Shown in pieces: positions 26,388 to 36,405 of a stretch of 64,000 bases of DNA. The stretch spans positions 62,001 through 126,000 of the forward strand of contig NZ_BPLZ01000006.1 of assembly GCF_019656335.1 (NCBI RefSeq). Reading direction: 5' to 3'. The first letter of the stretch is position 1, and each line of letters begins with the position of its first letter. The notes under the pieces are model-generated. The model worked only from the letters and a program-made list of their open reading frames with translations, was not told the DNA's origin and made no database searches. The position numbers and the translations under genes are program-made. Origin of the DNA: Pseudomonas sp. NCCP-436. Its GTDB lineage: Bacteria; Pseudomonadota; Gammaproteobacteria; Pseudomonadales; Pseudomonadaceae.

Positions 26388-26700
26388 GCAATGCATTGCC
26401 ATCGAGGTGGCTTGCGCCCTGCCGCAGCGGCAGATGCTGCTGCGCCTGAACGTAGCGCCAGGCACCACCCTGCGCGAGGCGGCGCAGGCTTCCGGTTTGC
26501 AGCAGACTTTTCCGGAGTTTGACCTGCAGACTGCTCCTCTCGGGATCTTCGGCAAGCGGATCCTGAAGCCGGAGGAATATGTGCTGGAAGGTGGCGAGCG
26601 GGTAGAGATATACCGCCCGTTGGTTGCCGACCCCAAGGAAGTGCGCAAGCTACGAGCAGCCCGGGCCAGGGCAAGGGCTGCAGGCGAAGCTGATTCCTAG
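26380..26700 (+). CDS. rnfH: RnfH-family (UPF0125) ubiquitin-like protein
   Basis: A 106-residue beta-grasp protein (RatB/RnfH family) with VEVACALPQRQMLLRLNVAPGTT, GIFGKRILKPEEYVLEGGERVEIYRPL and a basic tail. Function is uncertain in the family. The ATG at 26380 lies inside the last codons of ratA (8-base overlap), indicating translational coupling. Confidence 0.92.
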   Translation: MAEQCIAIEVACALPQRQMLLRLNVAPGTTLREAAQASGLQQTFPEFDLQTAPLGIFGKRILKPEEYVLEGGERVEIYRPLVADPKEVRKLRAARARARAAGEADS

Positions 26701-26983
26701 GCTTTATGCGAGCCTCAGTGCTGCGAGCAGGCTCAGAATGCTCATTTACAGCACCTAGACTACGCCTCCTCGCCCGTTTCTGACTTGCCCGGCCTCCCAC
26801 GACGACTTCGCTTACAGCCCCCTGACTCTGGCTATAAAGAAAGCCGGGACGGCATTGCGCAGCTCGGGCATAAGCATGCCCAGACACACTGAATCACCGC
26901 CCGCGGTCATCATTGGCAGGGGCGGTGAGAACAATATGCTGCACGGCTTTCGTGAACTGCCTTAGACCCAGTTTGCAGCGGGA

Positions 26984-29548
26984 TCAGGCAAAAACAATTT
27001 CCTCGCCCTCCACCTTCGCCTGCACCTGAGCACCCGGAGCAAAGTCGCCAGCCAGGATGCGCTGCGCCAACGGGTTCTCGATCCAGCGCTGGATCGCACG
27101 CTTGAGCGGCCGCGCACCATACACCGGGTCGTAGCCGACGGCGATCAGCTTGTCGAGCGCCTCCGGCGTCAGCTCCAGGCTCAGCTCGCGCTCGACCAGG
27201 CGACCACGCAGGCGCTGCAGCTGAATCTCGGCAATGCCGGCGATCTGCTCGCGGCCTAACGGTTCGAACACCACCACCTCGTCGATACGGTTGACGAATT
27301 CTGGACGGAAGTGGCTGCCAACAGCATCCATCACCGCAGCACGCTGCGCTTCACGGTCACCGGCCAGCTCCTGAATCTGCGCCGAGCCGAGGTTGGAGGT
27401 CATCACAATCACGGTATTTTTAAAGTCCACCGTGCGCCCGTGGCTGTCGGTCAGGCGGCCATCTTCCAGCACCTGCAACAGCACGTTGAATACGTCCGGA
27501 TGAGCCTTTTCCACCTCATCCATCAGCACCACCGAGTAAGGCTTGCGGCGCACCGCTTCGGTCAGATAGCCGCCCTCCTCGTAGCCAACATAGCCGGGCG
27601 GTGCCCCGATCAGACGGGCGACGCTGTGCTTCTCCATAAACTCGGACATGTCGATGCGCACCAGTGCCTCCTCGGTATCGAAGAGGAACTCGGCCAGCGC
27701 CTTGCACAGCTCGGTCTTGCCCACACCGGTCGGGCCGAGGAAGAGGAATGAACCGCTCGGCCGGTTCGGGTCGGCAAGCCCTGCACGAGAACGGCGCACA
27801 GCGTTGGCCACGGCCACCACCGCCTCGTCCTGGCCGATCACCCTCTGGTGCAGCAGTGCCTCCATCTTCAGCAGTTTTTCGCGCTCGCCTTCGAGCATCT
27901 TGCTCACCGGGATGCCCGTCCACTTGGACACCACCTCTGCAATTTCCTCGTCGGTAACCTTGTTACGCAGCAGCTGCTTTTCCACCTGGCCATGCTGTTC
28001 GGCCATTTGCAGGCTGCGCTCCAGATCCGGGATGGTCTGGTACTGAATGCGCGCCATGGTTTCCAAATCGCCCTTGCGCCGCGCCGCCTCCATCTCCTGA
28101 CGGGCCTGCTCGATCTTCTGCTGAATCTGTGCCGAGCCCTGTACCTCGGCCTTCTCCGACTTCCAGATCTCCTCCAGGTCCGCGTATTCCTTCTCCAGCT
28201 TGGCGATGTCCTCTTCCAGCTTTTCCAATCGCTTCCTGGTCGCCTCGTCGTCTTCCTTCTTCAGCGCTTCACGCTCAATCTTCAACTGAATGAGGCGGCG
28301 GTCGAGGCGATCCAGCTCTTCGGGTTTGGAGTCGATCTCCATACGGATGCGGCTGGCGGCCTCGTCGATCAGATCGATGGCCTTGTCCGGCAACTGGCGG
28401 TCGGTGATATAGCGATGGCTGAGCTTGGCCGCCGCAATGATCGCACCGTCGGTGATGGTCACACCGTGGTGCACTTCGTAACGCTCTTTAAGACCACGCA
28501 GGATGGCGATGGTGTCCTCCTCGGACGGCTCGTCCACCAGCACCTTCTGGAAGCGACGCTCCAGGGCGGCGTCCTTCTCGATGTACTGACGGTACTCGTC
28601 GAGGGTTGTGGCGCCCACGCAATGCAGCTCGCCACGGGCCAGTGCCGGCTTGAGCATGTTGCCGGCATCCATCGCCCCCTCGGCCTTGCCGGCACCGACC
28701 ATGGTGTGCAGCTCGTCGATAAACAGGATCACCCGCCCTTCTTGTTTCGCCAGCTCGTTGAGCACGGCTTTCAAGCGCTCTTCGAACTCACCGCGGAACT
28801 TGGCACCAGCGATCAGCGCCCCCATGTCCAGCGCCAGCAGACGCTTGTCCTTGAGCCCGTCCGGTACCTCGCCATTGATAATGCGCTGGGCCAACCCCTC
28901 GGCGATGGCGGTCTTGCCGACGCCAGGTTCACCGATCAGCACCGGGTTGTTCTTGGTGCGCCGCTGCAGCACCTGGATGGTGCGGCGGATCTCATCGTCA
29001 CGGCCAATTACCGGATCGAGCTTGCCTTCCTCGGCCCGCCTAGTCAGGTCGACCGTGTACTTGTCCAGCGCCTGGCGCGCCTCTTCGGCATTGGGGTCGT
29101 TCACTGCTTGGCCGCCGCGCAGGTTGGCGATAGCATTCTCCAGCGCCTTCTTCGACACGCCCTGGCCAAGCAGCAGCTTGCCCAGTCGGGTGTTCTCATC
29201 CATGGCAGCAAGTAGTACCAGCTCACTGGAGATGAACTGGTCACCCTTCTGCTGCGCCAGGCGGTCTGCCTGGTTGAGCAGACGGGCCAGTTCCTGCGAC
29301 AGGTTGATGTCGCCGGTAGGGTTTTGCAGTTTGCCGAGCTGATCCAGCTCGCGGGTCAGGGCCTGCCGAAGGCTGGTCACGTCAAAGCCGACCTGCATCA
29401 GCAGAGGCCTGATCGAACCGCCCTGCTGGTCTAGCAGTGCCAGCATAAGGTGCAGAGGTTCAATGGCGGAATGATCCATGCCCACCGCCAGAGACTGGGC
29501 ATCGGAGAGTGCAAGCTGAAGCTTGCTGGTCAATCGGTCGATACGCAT
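26984..29548 (-). CDS. clpB: ATP-dependent disaggregase ClpB
   Basis: Hsp100 that resolves protein aggregates with DnaK. The 854-residue protein has the Clp N-domain (about 1-150), a first AAA+ module with Walker [10 protein letters not shown] (about 206-214), a long coiled-coil middle domain (about 410-525, rich in Glu/Lys/Arg) and a second AAA+ module with GPTGVGKTE (about 605-613). There is no IGF loop for ClpP, as expected. AAGGAAGGA precedes the ATG at 29548; the upstream in-frame start at 29596 is disfavoured. A sigma-32 promoter lies 72-99 bases upstream. Confidence 0.98.
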   Translation of the reverse strand: MRIDRLTSKLQLALSDAQSLAVGMDHSAIEPLHLMLALLDQQGGSIRPLLMQVGFDVTSLRQALTRELDQLGKLQNPTGDINLSQELARLLNQADRLAQQKGDQFISSELVLLAAMDENTRLGKLLLGQGVSKKALENAIANLRGGQAVNDPNAEEARQALDKYTVDLTRRAEEGKLDPVIGRDDEIRRTIQVLQRRTKNNPVLIGEPGVGKTAIAEGLAQRIINGEVPDGLKDKRLLALDMGALIAGAKFRGEFEERLKAVLNELAKQEGRVILFIDELHTMVGAGKAEGAMDAGNMLKPALARGELHCVGATTLDEYRQYIEKDAALERRFQKVLVDEPSEEDTIAILRGLKERYEVHHGVTITDGAIIAAAKLSHRYITDRQLPDKAIDLIDEAASRIRMEIDSKPEELDRLDRRLIQLKIEREALKKEDDEATRKRLEKLEEDIAKLEKEYADLEEIWKSEKAEVQGSAQIQQKIEQARQEMEAARRKGDLETMARIQYQTIPDLERSLQMAEQHGQVEKQLLRNKVTDEEIAEVVSKWTGIPVSKMLEGEREKLLKMEALLHQRVIGQDEAVVAVANAVRRSRAGLADPNRPSGSFLFLGPTGVGKTELCKALAEFLFDTEEALVRIDMSEFMEKHSVARLIGAPPGYVGYEEGGYLTEAVRRKPYSVVLMDEVEKAHPDVFNVLLQVLEDGRLTDSHGRTVDFKNTVIVMTSNLGSAQIQELAGDREAQRAAVMDAVGSHFRPEFVNRIDEVVVFEPLGREQIAGIAEIQLQRLRGRLVERELSLELTPEALDKLIAVGYDPVYGARPLKRAIQRWIENPLAQRILAGDFAPGAQVQAKVEGEEIVFA

Positions 29549-29619
29549 AGTTGTCCTTCCTTCAGAAGAGCGGGCCGGGATTGACTCCCCGAACACAGAA
29601 ACCCGCCGAGATGAAGCCT

Positions 29620-29647
29620 AGATAAGGACGATTACGCCGTATTCAAC
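29620..29647 (-). promoter_or_regulatory. Sigma-32 promoter for clpB
   Basis: On the minus strand GTTGAA (complement of 29642-29647), a 14-base spacer and CCTTATCT (complement of 29620-29627) resemble the heat-shock consensus with three mismatches. The 14-base spacing equals that found before grpE and dnaK. Confidence 0.65.
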
Positions 29648-29657
29648 CACCCCATTC

Positions 29658-29671
29658 TTGATCCAGGTCAA
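29658..29671. promoter_or_regulatory. ANR/FNR-like box upstream of clpB
   Basis: TTGAT-CCAG-GTCAA matches the FNR/ANR consensus TTGAT-N4-ATCAA in nine of ten fixed positions. It sits 10 bases upstream of the clpB sigma-32 -35 element and just past the nitroreductase stop codon. Whether it is used is unknown. Confidence 0.45.
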
Positions 29672-29677
29672 ACCGGC

Positions 29678-30415
29678 CTACAGCCAGGTGACATGCTGAT
29701 CCTGCGGGAAGCGCAGGCGCGGGTTATACACGCCTTTCTCGCCCTGGCGCCCCACCGCCAGCAGCATCACCGGAAGCGCCCGGCGGGGGATGTCCAGCAT
29801 GCGGCGCAGGCGCTTCTCGTCGAAGCCCTCCATCGGACAGCTGGAGTAACCATGACTCTGGAAGGCAAGCATCAGATTCTGCGCCGCCAGCGCAGTGGAC
29901 TTGACCGCCCATAAACGCATGTCGGCATGACTGTTGGGCCTGCGCATCAGTGGCCTGCGCAAGCCGACCAGGCGCACCAATTGACGTTTCAACAACCCGA
30001 ACAAGCCCAGTGGCCCCTGGTTGTACTGCAACAGTGCAGTCTTGCCATAAAAGTGCCGGATACGCGGCGGCACCTCGGCCTCCGGCCAGTATTCGATGAT
30101 CCTGCTACAGGCCTGACTCCAAGTATCCGGACGCGCCAGCACAACGATGATCAACGGTGCCCGCGCCGCATTCTGCCCCATGCATACCCGATGCAGCCGG
30201 GCCAGCAGCGCCGGCTCACGGATCACCTGAAAGCTCCACGGCTGCAGGTTGCAAGAGCTGGGTGCCAGCATCGCCAGCTCTAGGCAGTCGCGGATTACCG
30301 CATCCGATACCGGCTCGGCAGTGAAACGGCGTACAGCACGACGACTTTCGATCAAAGCCCGCAGCGCAGCCGGCGAAGCCATGGCCTGGTCGGACTGATG
30401 GGGCAATTGAGTCAT
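29678..30415 (-). CDS. Nitroreductase-family FMN protein
   Basis: A 245-residue flavoprotein of the nitroreductase superfamily. Visible features are the FMN-phosphate-binding RRAVRRFTAEPV near residue 27, LAPSSCNLQPWSFQVI (about 52-67), and the C-terminal NLMLAFQSHGYSSCPMEGFDEKRLRRML block. Such enzymes reduce nitro groups, quinones or flavins with NAD(P)H; the substrate here cannot be told. GGAG precedes the ATG at 30415. A 36-residue upstream extension to 30526 has no support. It lies on the same strand downstream of gpx. Confidence 0.88.
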   Translation of the reverse strand: MTQLPHQSDQAMASPAALRALIESRRAVRRFTAEPVSDAVIRDCLELAMLAPSSCNLQPWSFQVIREPALLARLHRVCMGQNAARAPLIIVVLARPDTWSQACSRIIEYWPEAEVPPRIRHFYGKTALLQYNQGPLGLFGLLKRQLVRLVGLRRPLMRRPNSHADMRLWAVKSTALAAQNLMLAFQSHGYSSCPMEGFDEKRLRRMLDIPRRALPVMLLAVGRQGEKGVYNPRLRFPQDQHVTWL

Positions 30416-30503
30416 GACACACTCCTCGACCGCTTGACCGATTAAGCAGCCGGCTGCCGCAGCAGGCAAGGCCAGAGGAGGAAATAGCCGCCAGATTGGC
30501 TGA

Positions 30504-31013
30504 TCAGCCGCGCTCTGCGGCCTCACTGGTCAGGCCAAGGGCCTTCTCCACAGCCTGGACCAGAGCCGGATCTTCCGGCGTAGTCCGTGGAGAGAAACGC
30601 GCCAGTACCCGACCATCCGGCCCGACCAGAAACTTCTCGAAGTTCCAACTGATGTCGCCCGGAAACTCCGCGCCCTCACCAGCCAGCAGGCGATATAGCG
30701 GATGGCGGTCAGCACCGTTTACGTCCATCTTTCCGCTCAGCGGAAAGCTCACGCCGTAGTGGGTGGAACAGAACTCGCGAATTTCCTCGGGGCTGCCCGG
30801 CTCCTGCCCGGCAAACTGGTTGCAGGGAACCCCCAGCACGCAGAATCCCTTGTCGCGGTACTGCTGGTGAAGTTTTTCCAGCCCGGCGTACTGCGGGGTC
30901 AGCCCACACCGGGAAGCCACATTGACCACCAGCATCACCTGGCCCTTGTAGGACGCCAGTGGCAGATCCTGACCATCCAGCGCGCGCAGATTAAGACTGT
31001 GAAAGACACTCAT
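30504..31013 (-). CDS. Glutathione peroxidase family protein
   Basis: Thiol peroxidase of the GPx family, 169 residues, with cysteine in place of selenocysteine. Catalytic residues are Cys36 in NVASRCGLTPQY, Gln70 in PCNQFAGQEPGS and Trp123 in SWNFEKFLVGPDG. It likely reduces hydroperoxides with thioredoxin or glutathione in the cytoplasm. The ATG at 31013 is 9 bases after GAGG; an ATG three codons earlier directly abuts that site and is unlikely. It follows slyD on the same strand across a terminator. Confidence 0.93.
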   Translation of the reverse strand: MSVFHSLNLRALDGQDLPLASYKGQVMLVVNVASRCGLTPQYAGLEKLHQQYRDKGFCVLGVPCNQFAGQEPGSPEEIREFCSTHYGVSFPLSGKMDVNGADRHPLYRLLAGEGAEFPGDISWNFEKFLVGPDGRVLARFSPRTTPEDPALVQAVEKALGLTSEAAERG

Positions 31014-31071
31014 GTCGAACATCCTCGGCGAATTCAGTGCGGCGGCGCCAGGCTGCCGGTTCCACACGAAA

Positions 31072-31092
31072 AGGGCGCCCTTAAGGCGCCCT
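31072..31092 (-). terminator. Terminator downstream of slyD
   Basis: AGGGCGCC and GGCGCCCT form an 8-base stem with a five-base loop; on the minus strand it is followed by TTTTC. It lies between slyD and the peroxidase gene, so the latter may have its own promoter or depend on read-through. Confidence 0.7.
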
Positions 31093-31159
31093 GAACGCAA
31101 GCTTGAGCTTAGCAGCGGATGCTGCCGACCGAGCGACCGCAAGTCGCCCGGGCAATGAC

Positions 31160-31645
31160 TCAGTGGTGGTGACCACCTTCGCCGTGGATGTGACCGTGCG
31201 CCACTTCTTCGGCACTGGCGTCACGCACGTTAACCACCTTGACCTTGAAGTTCAGGCGCTGGCCAGCCAGCGGGTGGTTGCCATCGACGGTTACGTCGTC
31301 GCCATCAATATCGCGGATGGTGACGATCTGCATGCTGCCATCCGGGCCGGAAGCATGGAACTGCATGCCGACTTCCAGGGTATCGACGCCTTCGAACATG
31401 GCGCGATTGAGGGTAGCAACCAGCTCGGCGCTGTATTCGCCGTAGGCTTCTTCCGGCTCAACCGAGACTTCGAGCTCATCGCCGACTTGCTTGCCGGTCA
31501 GGGCCTTTTCCAGGCCGATGATGATGTTGCCTGCACCATGCAGATACACCAACGGAGCGCCGCCAGCCGAGCTGTCGATCACCTCACCGGCATCGTTGGT
31601 CAGGGTATAGTCGATGGAGACAGCCTTGTTGGCGGCGATCAGCAT
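31160..31645 (-). CDS. slyD: FKBP-type peptidyl-prolyl isomerase SlyD
   Basis: Cytoplasmic prolyl isomerase, chaperone and nickel-binding protein. The 161-residue protein starts MLIAANKAVSIDYTLTNDAGEVID, has the FKBP core PLVYLHGAGNIIIGLEKAL, the insert-in-flap chaperone domain (about 70-125), and a short His-rich tail HGHIHGEGGHHH that can bind Ni(II) or Zn(II). AAGG lies 8 bases upstream of the ATG at 31645; a six-codon longer start is less likely. Divergent from the DUF3565-ackA-pta set. Confidence 0.95.
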   Translation of the reverse strand: MLIAANKAVSIDYTLTNDAGEVIDSSAGGAPLVYLHGAGNIIIGLEKALTGKQVGDELEVSVEPEEAYGEYSAELVATLNRAMFEGVDTLEVGMQFHASGPDGSMQIVTIRDIDGDDVTVDGNHPLAGQRLNFKVKVVNVRDASAEEVAHGHIHGEGGHHH

Positions 31646-31744
31646 GGGGGAGACCTTTTGCAAGAGAATGATGAACGGTCGAGTTTAACCAAGGCAGCCG
31701 GCGAATGCGACCCGAGGGCGGACAAACGGCCCCGGATCGACACC

Positions 31745-31945
31745 GTGCGCCTGCTTGACTTCCGTCAGGACGAACAGGGCGACTGGGTGGCAGTCTTGTC
31801 CTGCGGGCATACTCAACACCTGCGTCACAGCCCTCCCTGGCAGAATCGCCCGTGGGTTCTCGATTCTGCTCAGCGCCAGACTCGTCTGGGCAACTTTTTT
31901 CCCTGCGGCTGGTGTGCACAGGCGCAGTCGAATGAAGCAATCTAA
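31745..31945 (+). CDS. DUF3565 small cysteine/histidine protein
   Basis: A 66-residue protein with the DUF3565 signature: GDWVAVLSCGHTQHLRHSPP followed by WQNRPWVLDSA and a C-terminal CGWC pair, suggesting a small metal-binding fold. No function is established. The start is GTG at 31745 with GGA about 8 bases upstream; no in-frame ATG exists nearby. Its stop lies within the ackA ribosome-binding region, 10 bases before the ackA ATG, so it is probably co-transcribed with ackA-pta. Confidence 0.78.
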   Translation: MRLLDFRQDEQGDWVAVLSCGHTQHLRHSPPWQNRPWVLDSAQRQTRLGNFFPCGWCAQAQSNEAI

Positions 31946-31955
31946 GGAAGTGTAA

Positions 31956-33140
31956 ATGTCTGCACGCAATATTCTGGTGATCAACTGCGGCAGTTCGTCA
32001 ATCAAGTTCGCCCTGGTCAACGAGGCTCAGGAGGAGTTCACCCTAAGCGGCCTGGCCGAACGCCTCGGCAGTCCCGAGGCAGTGCTGCACTGGCAACAGG
32101 GCGAGCAGCGCGACAGCCAGGTCATTGCCGGCGCCAACCATCGACAGGCGCTGTCGCACCTGCTGCCGATCGCCCAGCGCGTGGCCGGCGGACAACTCCA
32201 CGGCATCGGCCATCGCGTGGTGCATGGTGGCGAAGACTTTCCTGGTGCCTGCCGGCTGGACGAAGTCAGCCTGCAGGCCATCCGTAAACTGGCACCACTG
32301 GCGCCACTGCATAACCCGGCCAACCTGCTGGGTATTGAAGCGGCCATGAAGCTGTTTCCCCAACTGGTACAGGTTGCGGTATTCGATACGGCCTTTCATC
32401 AGACTCTGCCAGAGCATGCCTATCGCTACGCCTTACCCGAGGTGATGTACCGTGAGCACGGCGTGCGTCGCTACGGCTTCCACGGCACCAGCCATCGCTA
32501 CGTCGGCCAGCAGGCAGCACATCTCTGCGGACTTTCCTTCAGCGCCAGCAGCTGGCTGGTCGCCCACCTGGGCAACGGCTGCTCCACCTGCGCCATCGAG
32601 AACGGCCTCAGCCGGGACACCAGCATGGGCCTGACTCCGCTGGAAGGCCTGGTCATGGGCACACGCAGCGGCGATGTCGACCCCAATCTGTACAGCCACC
32701 TGGCACGCACACTGGGCTGGAGCCTGGAGCAGATCGACGCCATGTTAAACCGGGAAAGCGGCCTGTTCGGCCTCTCTGGGCTGTCCAATGATATGCGCAC
32801 TCTGGAGCAGGCCCGCGAACAGGGCCACCCAGGCGCTACACTGGCTATCGAGGTATTCTGCTACCGCCTGGCCAAGTCGCTGGCGGCCATGAGTTGCGCG
32901 CTACGGCAACTGGACGGCCTGATTTTCACCGGCGGCATCGGCGAAAATTCCGCACTGGTGCGCAGCAAGACCTTGGAACACCTGACCCTGCTCGGCCTGA
33001 AGCTGGACGAGCAGGCCAATTGCCGCTGTCCCCGTGGCGTCGCCAGCGCCATCCACGCCGAAGGCCATCCACGAATCCTGGTGATCCCCACCAACGAAGA
33101 GCGGCAGATCGCCCTCGACACGCTCGCCCTGCTCGACTGA
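31956..33140 (+). CDS. ackA: Acetate kinase
   Basis: Interconverts acetyl phosphate plus ADP with acetate plus ATP. The 394-residue protein has ASKHA-fold signatures [13 protein letters not shown] at the N-terminus, [29 protein letters not shown], the HGTSHRYV loop and [12 protein letters not shown] near the C-terminus. AAGGAAG sits 5 bases before the ATG. It is followed 7 bases later by pta, completing the acetyl-CoA/acetate overflow pair. Confidence 0.97.
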   Translation: MSARNILVINCGSSSIKFALVNEAQEEFTLSGLAERLGSPEAVLHWQQGEQRDSQVIAGANHRQALSHLLPIAQRVAGGQLHGIGHRVVHGGEDFPGACRLDEVSLQAIRKLAPLAPLHNPANLLGIEAAMKLFPQLVQVAVFDTAFHQTLPEHAYRYALPEVMYREHGVRRYGFHGTSHRYVGQQAAHLCGLSFSASSWLVAHLGNGCSTCAIENGLSRDTSMGLTPLEGLVMGTRSGDVDPNLYSHLARTLGWSLEQIDAMLNRESGLFGLSGLSNDMRTLEQAREQGHPGATLAIEVFCYRLAKSLAAMSCALRQLDGLIFTGGIGENSALVRSKTLEHLTLLGLKLDEQANCRCPRGVASAIHAEGHPRILVIPTNEERQIALDTLALLD

Positions 33141-33147
33141 GGCTCAC

Positions 33148-35241
33148 ATGCATACTTTCTTCATCGCCCCCACCGGCTTTGGTGTCGGTCTTACCTCCAT
33201 CAGCCTGGGCCTGGTCGGCGCCCTCGAACGCAGCGGCCTCAAGGTGGGCTTCTTCAAGCCCATCGCCCAGCCGCATGCCGGCGACCTGGGGCCGGAGCGC
33301 TCTAGTGAACTGGTCGCCCGCACTCACGGCCTGAACTCGCCGCCCCCCCTGCCACTGGCCCATGTCGAACGCATGCTCGGTGACGGTCAGCTCGACGAGC
33401 TGCTGGAGGAGATCATCAGCCTCTACCAGCAGGCAGCCGAGGGCAAGGACGTGGTGATCGTCGAAGGCATGGTGCCAACCCGCCATGCCAGCTACGCCGC
33501 GCGCGTCAACTTCCACCTGGCCAAAAGCCTGGATGCAGACGTGATTCTGGTCAGTGCGCCGGAAGACGAGACGCTGACCGAGCTTTCCGATCGTATCGAG
33601 ATCCAGGCCCAGCAGTTCGGAGGCCCCAGGGATCCGAAGGTACTCGGCGTAATTCTCAACAAGGTGCGTAGCGAGGACGGTATCGAAGATTTCACCGAAC
33701 GCCTGCAGGAGCTCTCGCCACTGCTCAGGACCGACGATTTCCGCCTGCTCGGCTGCATTCCCTGGCGCGACGAGCTGAACGCGCCACGCACCAAGGACGT
33801 GGCCGAACTGCTTGGTGCACGCATTCTCAACGCCGGTGACTACGAGCAGCGGCGAATGATGAAGATCGTGCTCTGTGCCCGCGCCGTGGCCAACAGCGTG
33901 CAGCTCCTCAAGCCCGGCACCCTGGTGGTCACTCCTGGCGACCGTGACGACATCATTCTCTCCGCCAGCCTCGCAGCGATGAACGGCGTACCTCTGGCCG
34001 GCCTGCTGCTGTGCAGCGATTTCGTACCGGACCCACGCATCATGGAGCTGTGCCAGGGCGCACTGGCCGGCGGTCTGCCGGTAATGACGGTGAGCACCGG
34101 TTCCTACGATACCGCCACCAACCTCAACCGCCTGAACAAGGAAATCCCGCTGGATGACCGCGAGCGGGCAAAGACTGTCGCCGATTTCGTCGCCAGCCAC
34201 CTTGATCACGACTGGCTGAGCAGCCGCTGCGGCAATGCTCGCGAACGGCGTCTGTCGCCACCGGCATTCCGTTATCAGCTGGTGCAGCGGGCCAAGGCCG
34301 CAGCCAAGCGTATCGTCCTGCCGGAAGGTGCCGAACCGCGCACCGTGCAGGCCGCCGCAATCTGCCAGGCGCGCGGCATTGCCCACTGCGTACTGCTGGC
34401 CAAGCCGGAAGAAGTTCAGGCCGTGGCACGCTCGCAGGGCATTGAGTTGCCTGAAGGTCTGGAGATCCTTGATCCGGATCTGATTCGCAGCCGCTACGTC
34501 GAACCCATGGTCGAATTGCGCAAAGGCAAGGGGCTCAACGCCCCGATGGCCGAAGCACAGTTGGAGGACACAGTGGTGCTGGGCACCATGATGCTGGCGC
34601 TGGACGAAGTGGACGGCCTGGTCTCCGGTGCCGTCCATACCACCGCCAGCACCATCCGCCCTGCCCTGCAACTGATCAAGACAGCACCGGGTTACAACCT
34701 GGTGTCGTCGGTGTTCTTCATGCTCCTGCCGGATCAGGTACTGGTCTACGGCGATTGCGCGGTGAACCCGGATCCAGACGCCGAGCAACTGGCCGAGATC
34801 GCCCTGCAGAGTGCCGAGTCGGCGCAGGCCTTCGGCATCACCCCGCGGGTGGCCATGCTCAGCTACTCCACCGGCGACTCCGGCAGCGGCGAGGAAGTGG
34901 AAAAAGTGCGCCAGGCCACCCGCCTGGCTCGCCAGAAACGCCCGGATCTGCTGCTGGACGGTCCTCTGCAATACGATGCTGCCGCTATCGAGAGCGTCGG
35001 CCGGCAGAAAGCGCCACACAGCCCAGTGGCCGGCCGCGCCACAGTGTTCGTGTTCCCGGATCTGAACACCGGCAACACTACCTACAAGGCCGTGCAACGC
35101 AGCGCCGACTGCATCAGCGTCGGGCCGATGCTGCAGGGGCTGCGCAAACCGGTCAACGATCTCTCGCGCGGCGCGCTGGTCGACGACATCGTCTTTACCA
35201 TCGCTCTGACCGCCATCCAGGCGGCCAGCCAGGCACACTAA
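33148..35241 (+). CDS. pta: Phosphate acetyltransferase
   Basis: Converts acetyl-CoA and phosphate to acetyl phosphate. The 697-residue long-form enzyme has an N-terminal P-loop-like/BioD domain (HTFFIAPTGFGVGLTSISLG), a central DRTGG domain (about 210-325) and the C-terminal catalytic PTA_PTB domain (about 370-697) with AVNPDPDAEQLAEIAL, LSYSTGDSGSG and FPDLNTGNTTYKAVQRS. Partner of ackA, 7 bases upstream. A weak hairpin lies at 35393-35416 downstream. Confidence 0.97.
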   Translation: MHTFFIAPTGFGVGLTSISLGLVGALERSGLKVGFFKPIAQPHAGDLGPERSSELVARTHGLNSPPPLPLAHVERMLGDGQLDELLEEIISLYQQAAEGKDVVIVEGMVPTRHASYAARVNFHLAKSLDADVILVSAPEDETLTELSDRIEIQAQQFGGPRDPKVLGVILNKVRSEDGIEDFTERLQELSPLLRTDDFRLLGCIPWRDELNAPRTKDVAELLGARILNAGDYEQRRMMKIVLCARAVANSVQLLKPGTLVVTPGDRDDIILSASLAAMNGVPLAGLLLCSDFVPDPRIMELCQGALAGGLPVMTVSTGSYDTATNLNRLNKEIPLDDRERAKTVADFVASHLDHDWLSSRCGNARERRLSPPAFRYQLVQRAKAAAKRIVLPEGAEPRTVQAAAICQARGIAHCVLLAKPEEVQAVARSQGIELPEGLEILDPDLIRSRYVEPMVELRKGKGLNAPMAEAQLEDTVVLGTMMLALDEVDGLVSGAVHTTASTIRPALQLIKTAPGYNLVSSVFFMLLPDQVLVYGDCAVNPDPDAEQLAEIALQSAESAQAFGITPRVAMLSYSTGDSGSGEEVEKVRQATRLARQKRPDLLLDGPLQYDAAAIESVGRQKAPHSPVAGRATVFVFPDLNTGNTTYKAVQRSADCISVGPMLQGLRKPVNDLSRGALVDDIVFTIALTAIQAASQAH

Positions 35242-35392
35242 GAGCAGCGTTGGCGGCGTACATCGAGGGGCTGTACCACGCCGTCGCCGGCACCACGCGG
35301 TCAGATCTGGCACTTGCAGGTCAGTGCACAAGCGTTAACCTTGGCAGCCCAACCGGCTCGTCGCATGGAATGCCGCAGCCATTTCTGATCGA

Positions 35393-35416
35393 TACGGGGC
35401 CCGGAAACGCCCCGTA
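35393..35416 (+). terminator. Possible hairpin between pta and the acyltransferase
   Basis: TACGGGGC and GCCCCGTA make a perfect 8-base stem with an 8-base loop, about 150 bases after pta. There is no T-run, so it may be a weak terminator or a processing signal. The rest of the 222-base gap shows nothing recognisable. Confidence 0.35.
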
Positions 35417-35463
35417 CCCAGGCCGCTATAACTGCGCAACCTGGCCACGGAGGCGTTCATTCA

Positions 35464-36360
35464 ATGCTGCACTTCCTTCCCGCGCCGCTACGTGGCGTGA
35501 TCGCGAGCCTGCTGCTGGGGCTCAACACCCTGTTCTGGTGCTGGCCGCTGTTCCTGGTGGCCCTGCTCAAGCTGTTGCTGCCCTTTGCCCCGGCACAGCG
35601 CACACTGCGCTCTGTCATGCACGGCATCGCCGAAAGCTGGATCGGCTTCAACAACTTCTGGATCCGCCTGGTCGGCCGCATCGACTGGGACGTCAGAGGG
35701 CTGGAGCGCTTCGACACCCGCCATTCCTATCTGGTGACCAGCAATCACCAGAGCTGGGTCGACATCCTGGTGCTGCAGTACCTGCTCAATCGGCGCATGC
35801 CGCTGCTGAAGTTCTTTCTCAAGCAGGAGCTGATCTGGGTACCGGTGATAGGGCTGTGCTGGTGGGCACTGGAGTTCCCCTTCATGAAGCGTTTCAGCAA
35901 GGAATATCTGGCCAAACACCCGGAAAAGCGCGGCCAGGATCTGGCCACCACGCGCAAGGCCTGCGAGCGTTACAAAACCAATCCGGTGGCGGTGTTCAAC
36001 TTCCTCGAGGGCACGCGCCTGACCCTGGCCAAACACGCCCAGCAGCAGTCGCCGTTCCGTCACCTGCTCAAGCCCAAGGCCGGCGGCATCGCCTTCGTGC
36101 TTGACGCCATGGGCGAGCAACTGCACGCCATCGTCAACGTCACCATCCGCTACCCGCACGGCGTACCGGGTTTCTGGGACATTCTCTGCGGGCGTCTGGA
36201 CGCCGTACAGGTACGTCTGAGGCAGGTGGAGATTCCACAGGAGTTCCTCGGCCGCAACTACGATCAGGATGAAGCCTATCGCCTGGCCTTCCAGCAATGG
36301 GTCAATCGTCTGTGGGAGGAAAAGGACGCCGAGCTGGAGAGCCTGCGCAACGCAGCCTGA
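35464..36360 (+). CDS. PlsC-like acyltransferase (YihG type)
   Basis: A 298-residue membrane acyltransferase with an N-terminal hydrophobic anchor (about 10-45), the catalytic HX4D motif in TSNHQSWVD (about 93-101) and the acceptor-site motif FNFLEGTRLT (about 178-187). It resembles E. coli YihG, which acylates lysophospholipids, rather than the shorter PlsC. It follows ackA-pta on the same strand, an order also found in P. aeruginosa. The ATG at 35464 has only a weak GGAGG about 9 bases upstream. Confidence 0.88.
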   Translation: MLHFLPAPLRGVIASLLLGLNTLFWCWPLFLVALLKLLLPFAPAQRTLRSVMHGIAESWIGFNNFWIRLVGRIDWDVRGLERFDTRHSYLVTSNHQSWVDILVLQYLLNRRMPLLKFFLKQELIWVPVIGLCWWALEFPFMKRFSKEYLAKHPEKRGQDLATTRKACERYKTNPVAVFNFLEGTRLTLAKHAQQQSPFRHLLKPKAGGIAFVLDAMGEQLHAIVNVTIRYPHGVPGFWDILCGRLDAVQVRLRQVEIPQEFLGRNYDQDEAYRLAFQQWVNRLWEEKDAELESLRNAA

Positions 36361-36374
36361 GACCTTCGCAGGAA

Positions 36375-36397
36375 ACGGCCCCCGCACCGGGGGCCGT
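36375..36397. terminator. Terminator between acyltransferase and OmpA-type genes
   Basis: ACGGCCCCCG and CGGGGGCCGT make a 10-base perfect stem with a CAC loop, in the 45-base gap between two convergent genes. On the minus strand it is followed by TTTCC; the T-run is short in both directions. Confidence 0.6.
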
Positions 36398-36405
36398 GAA
36401 ACGGA

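Noticed and set aside
31103..31945. A 280-codon plus-strand frame reaching across slyD
   Set aside because: Only the last 66 codons resemble a known family (DUF3565); the rest is antisense to slyD. The gene was therefore started at GTG 31745.
34755..36104. A 449-codon plus-strand frame spanning the pta end and the acyltransferase
   Set aside because: Its reading frame differs from both recognised genes and shows no family motif; it is an overlapping shadow.
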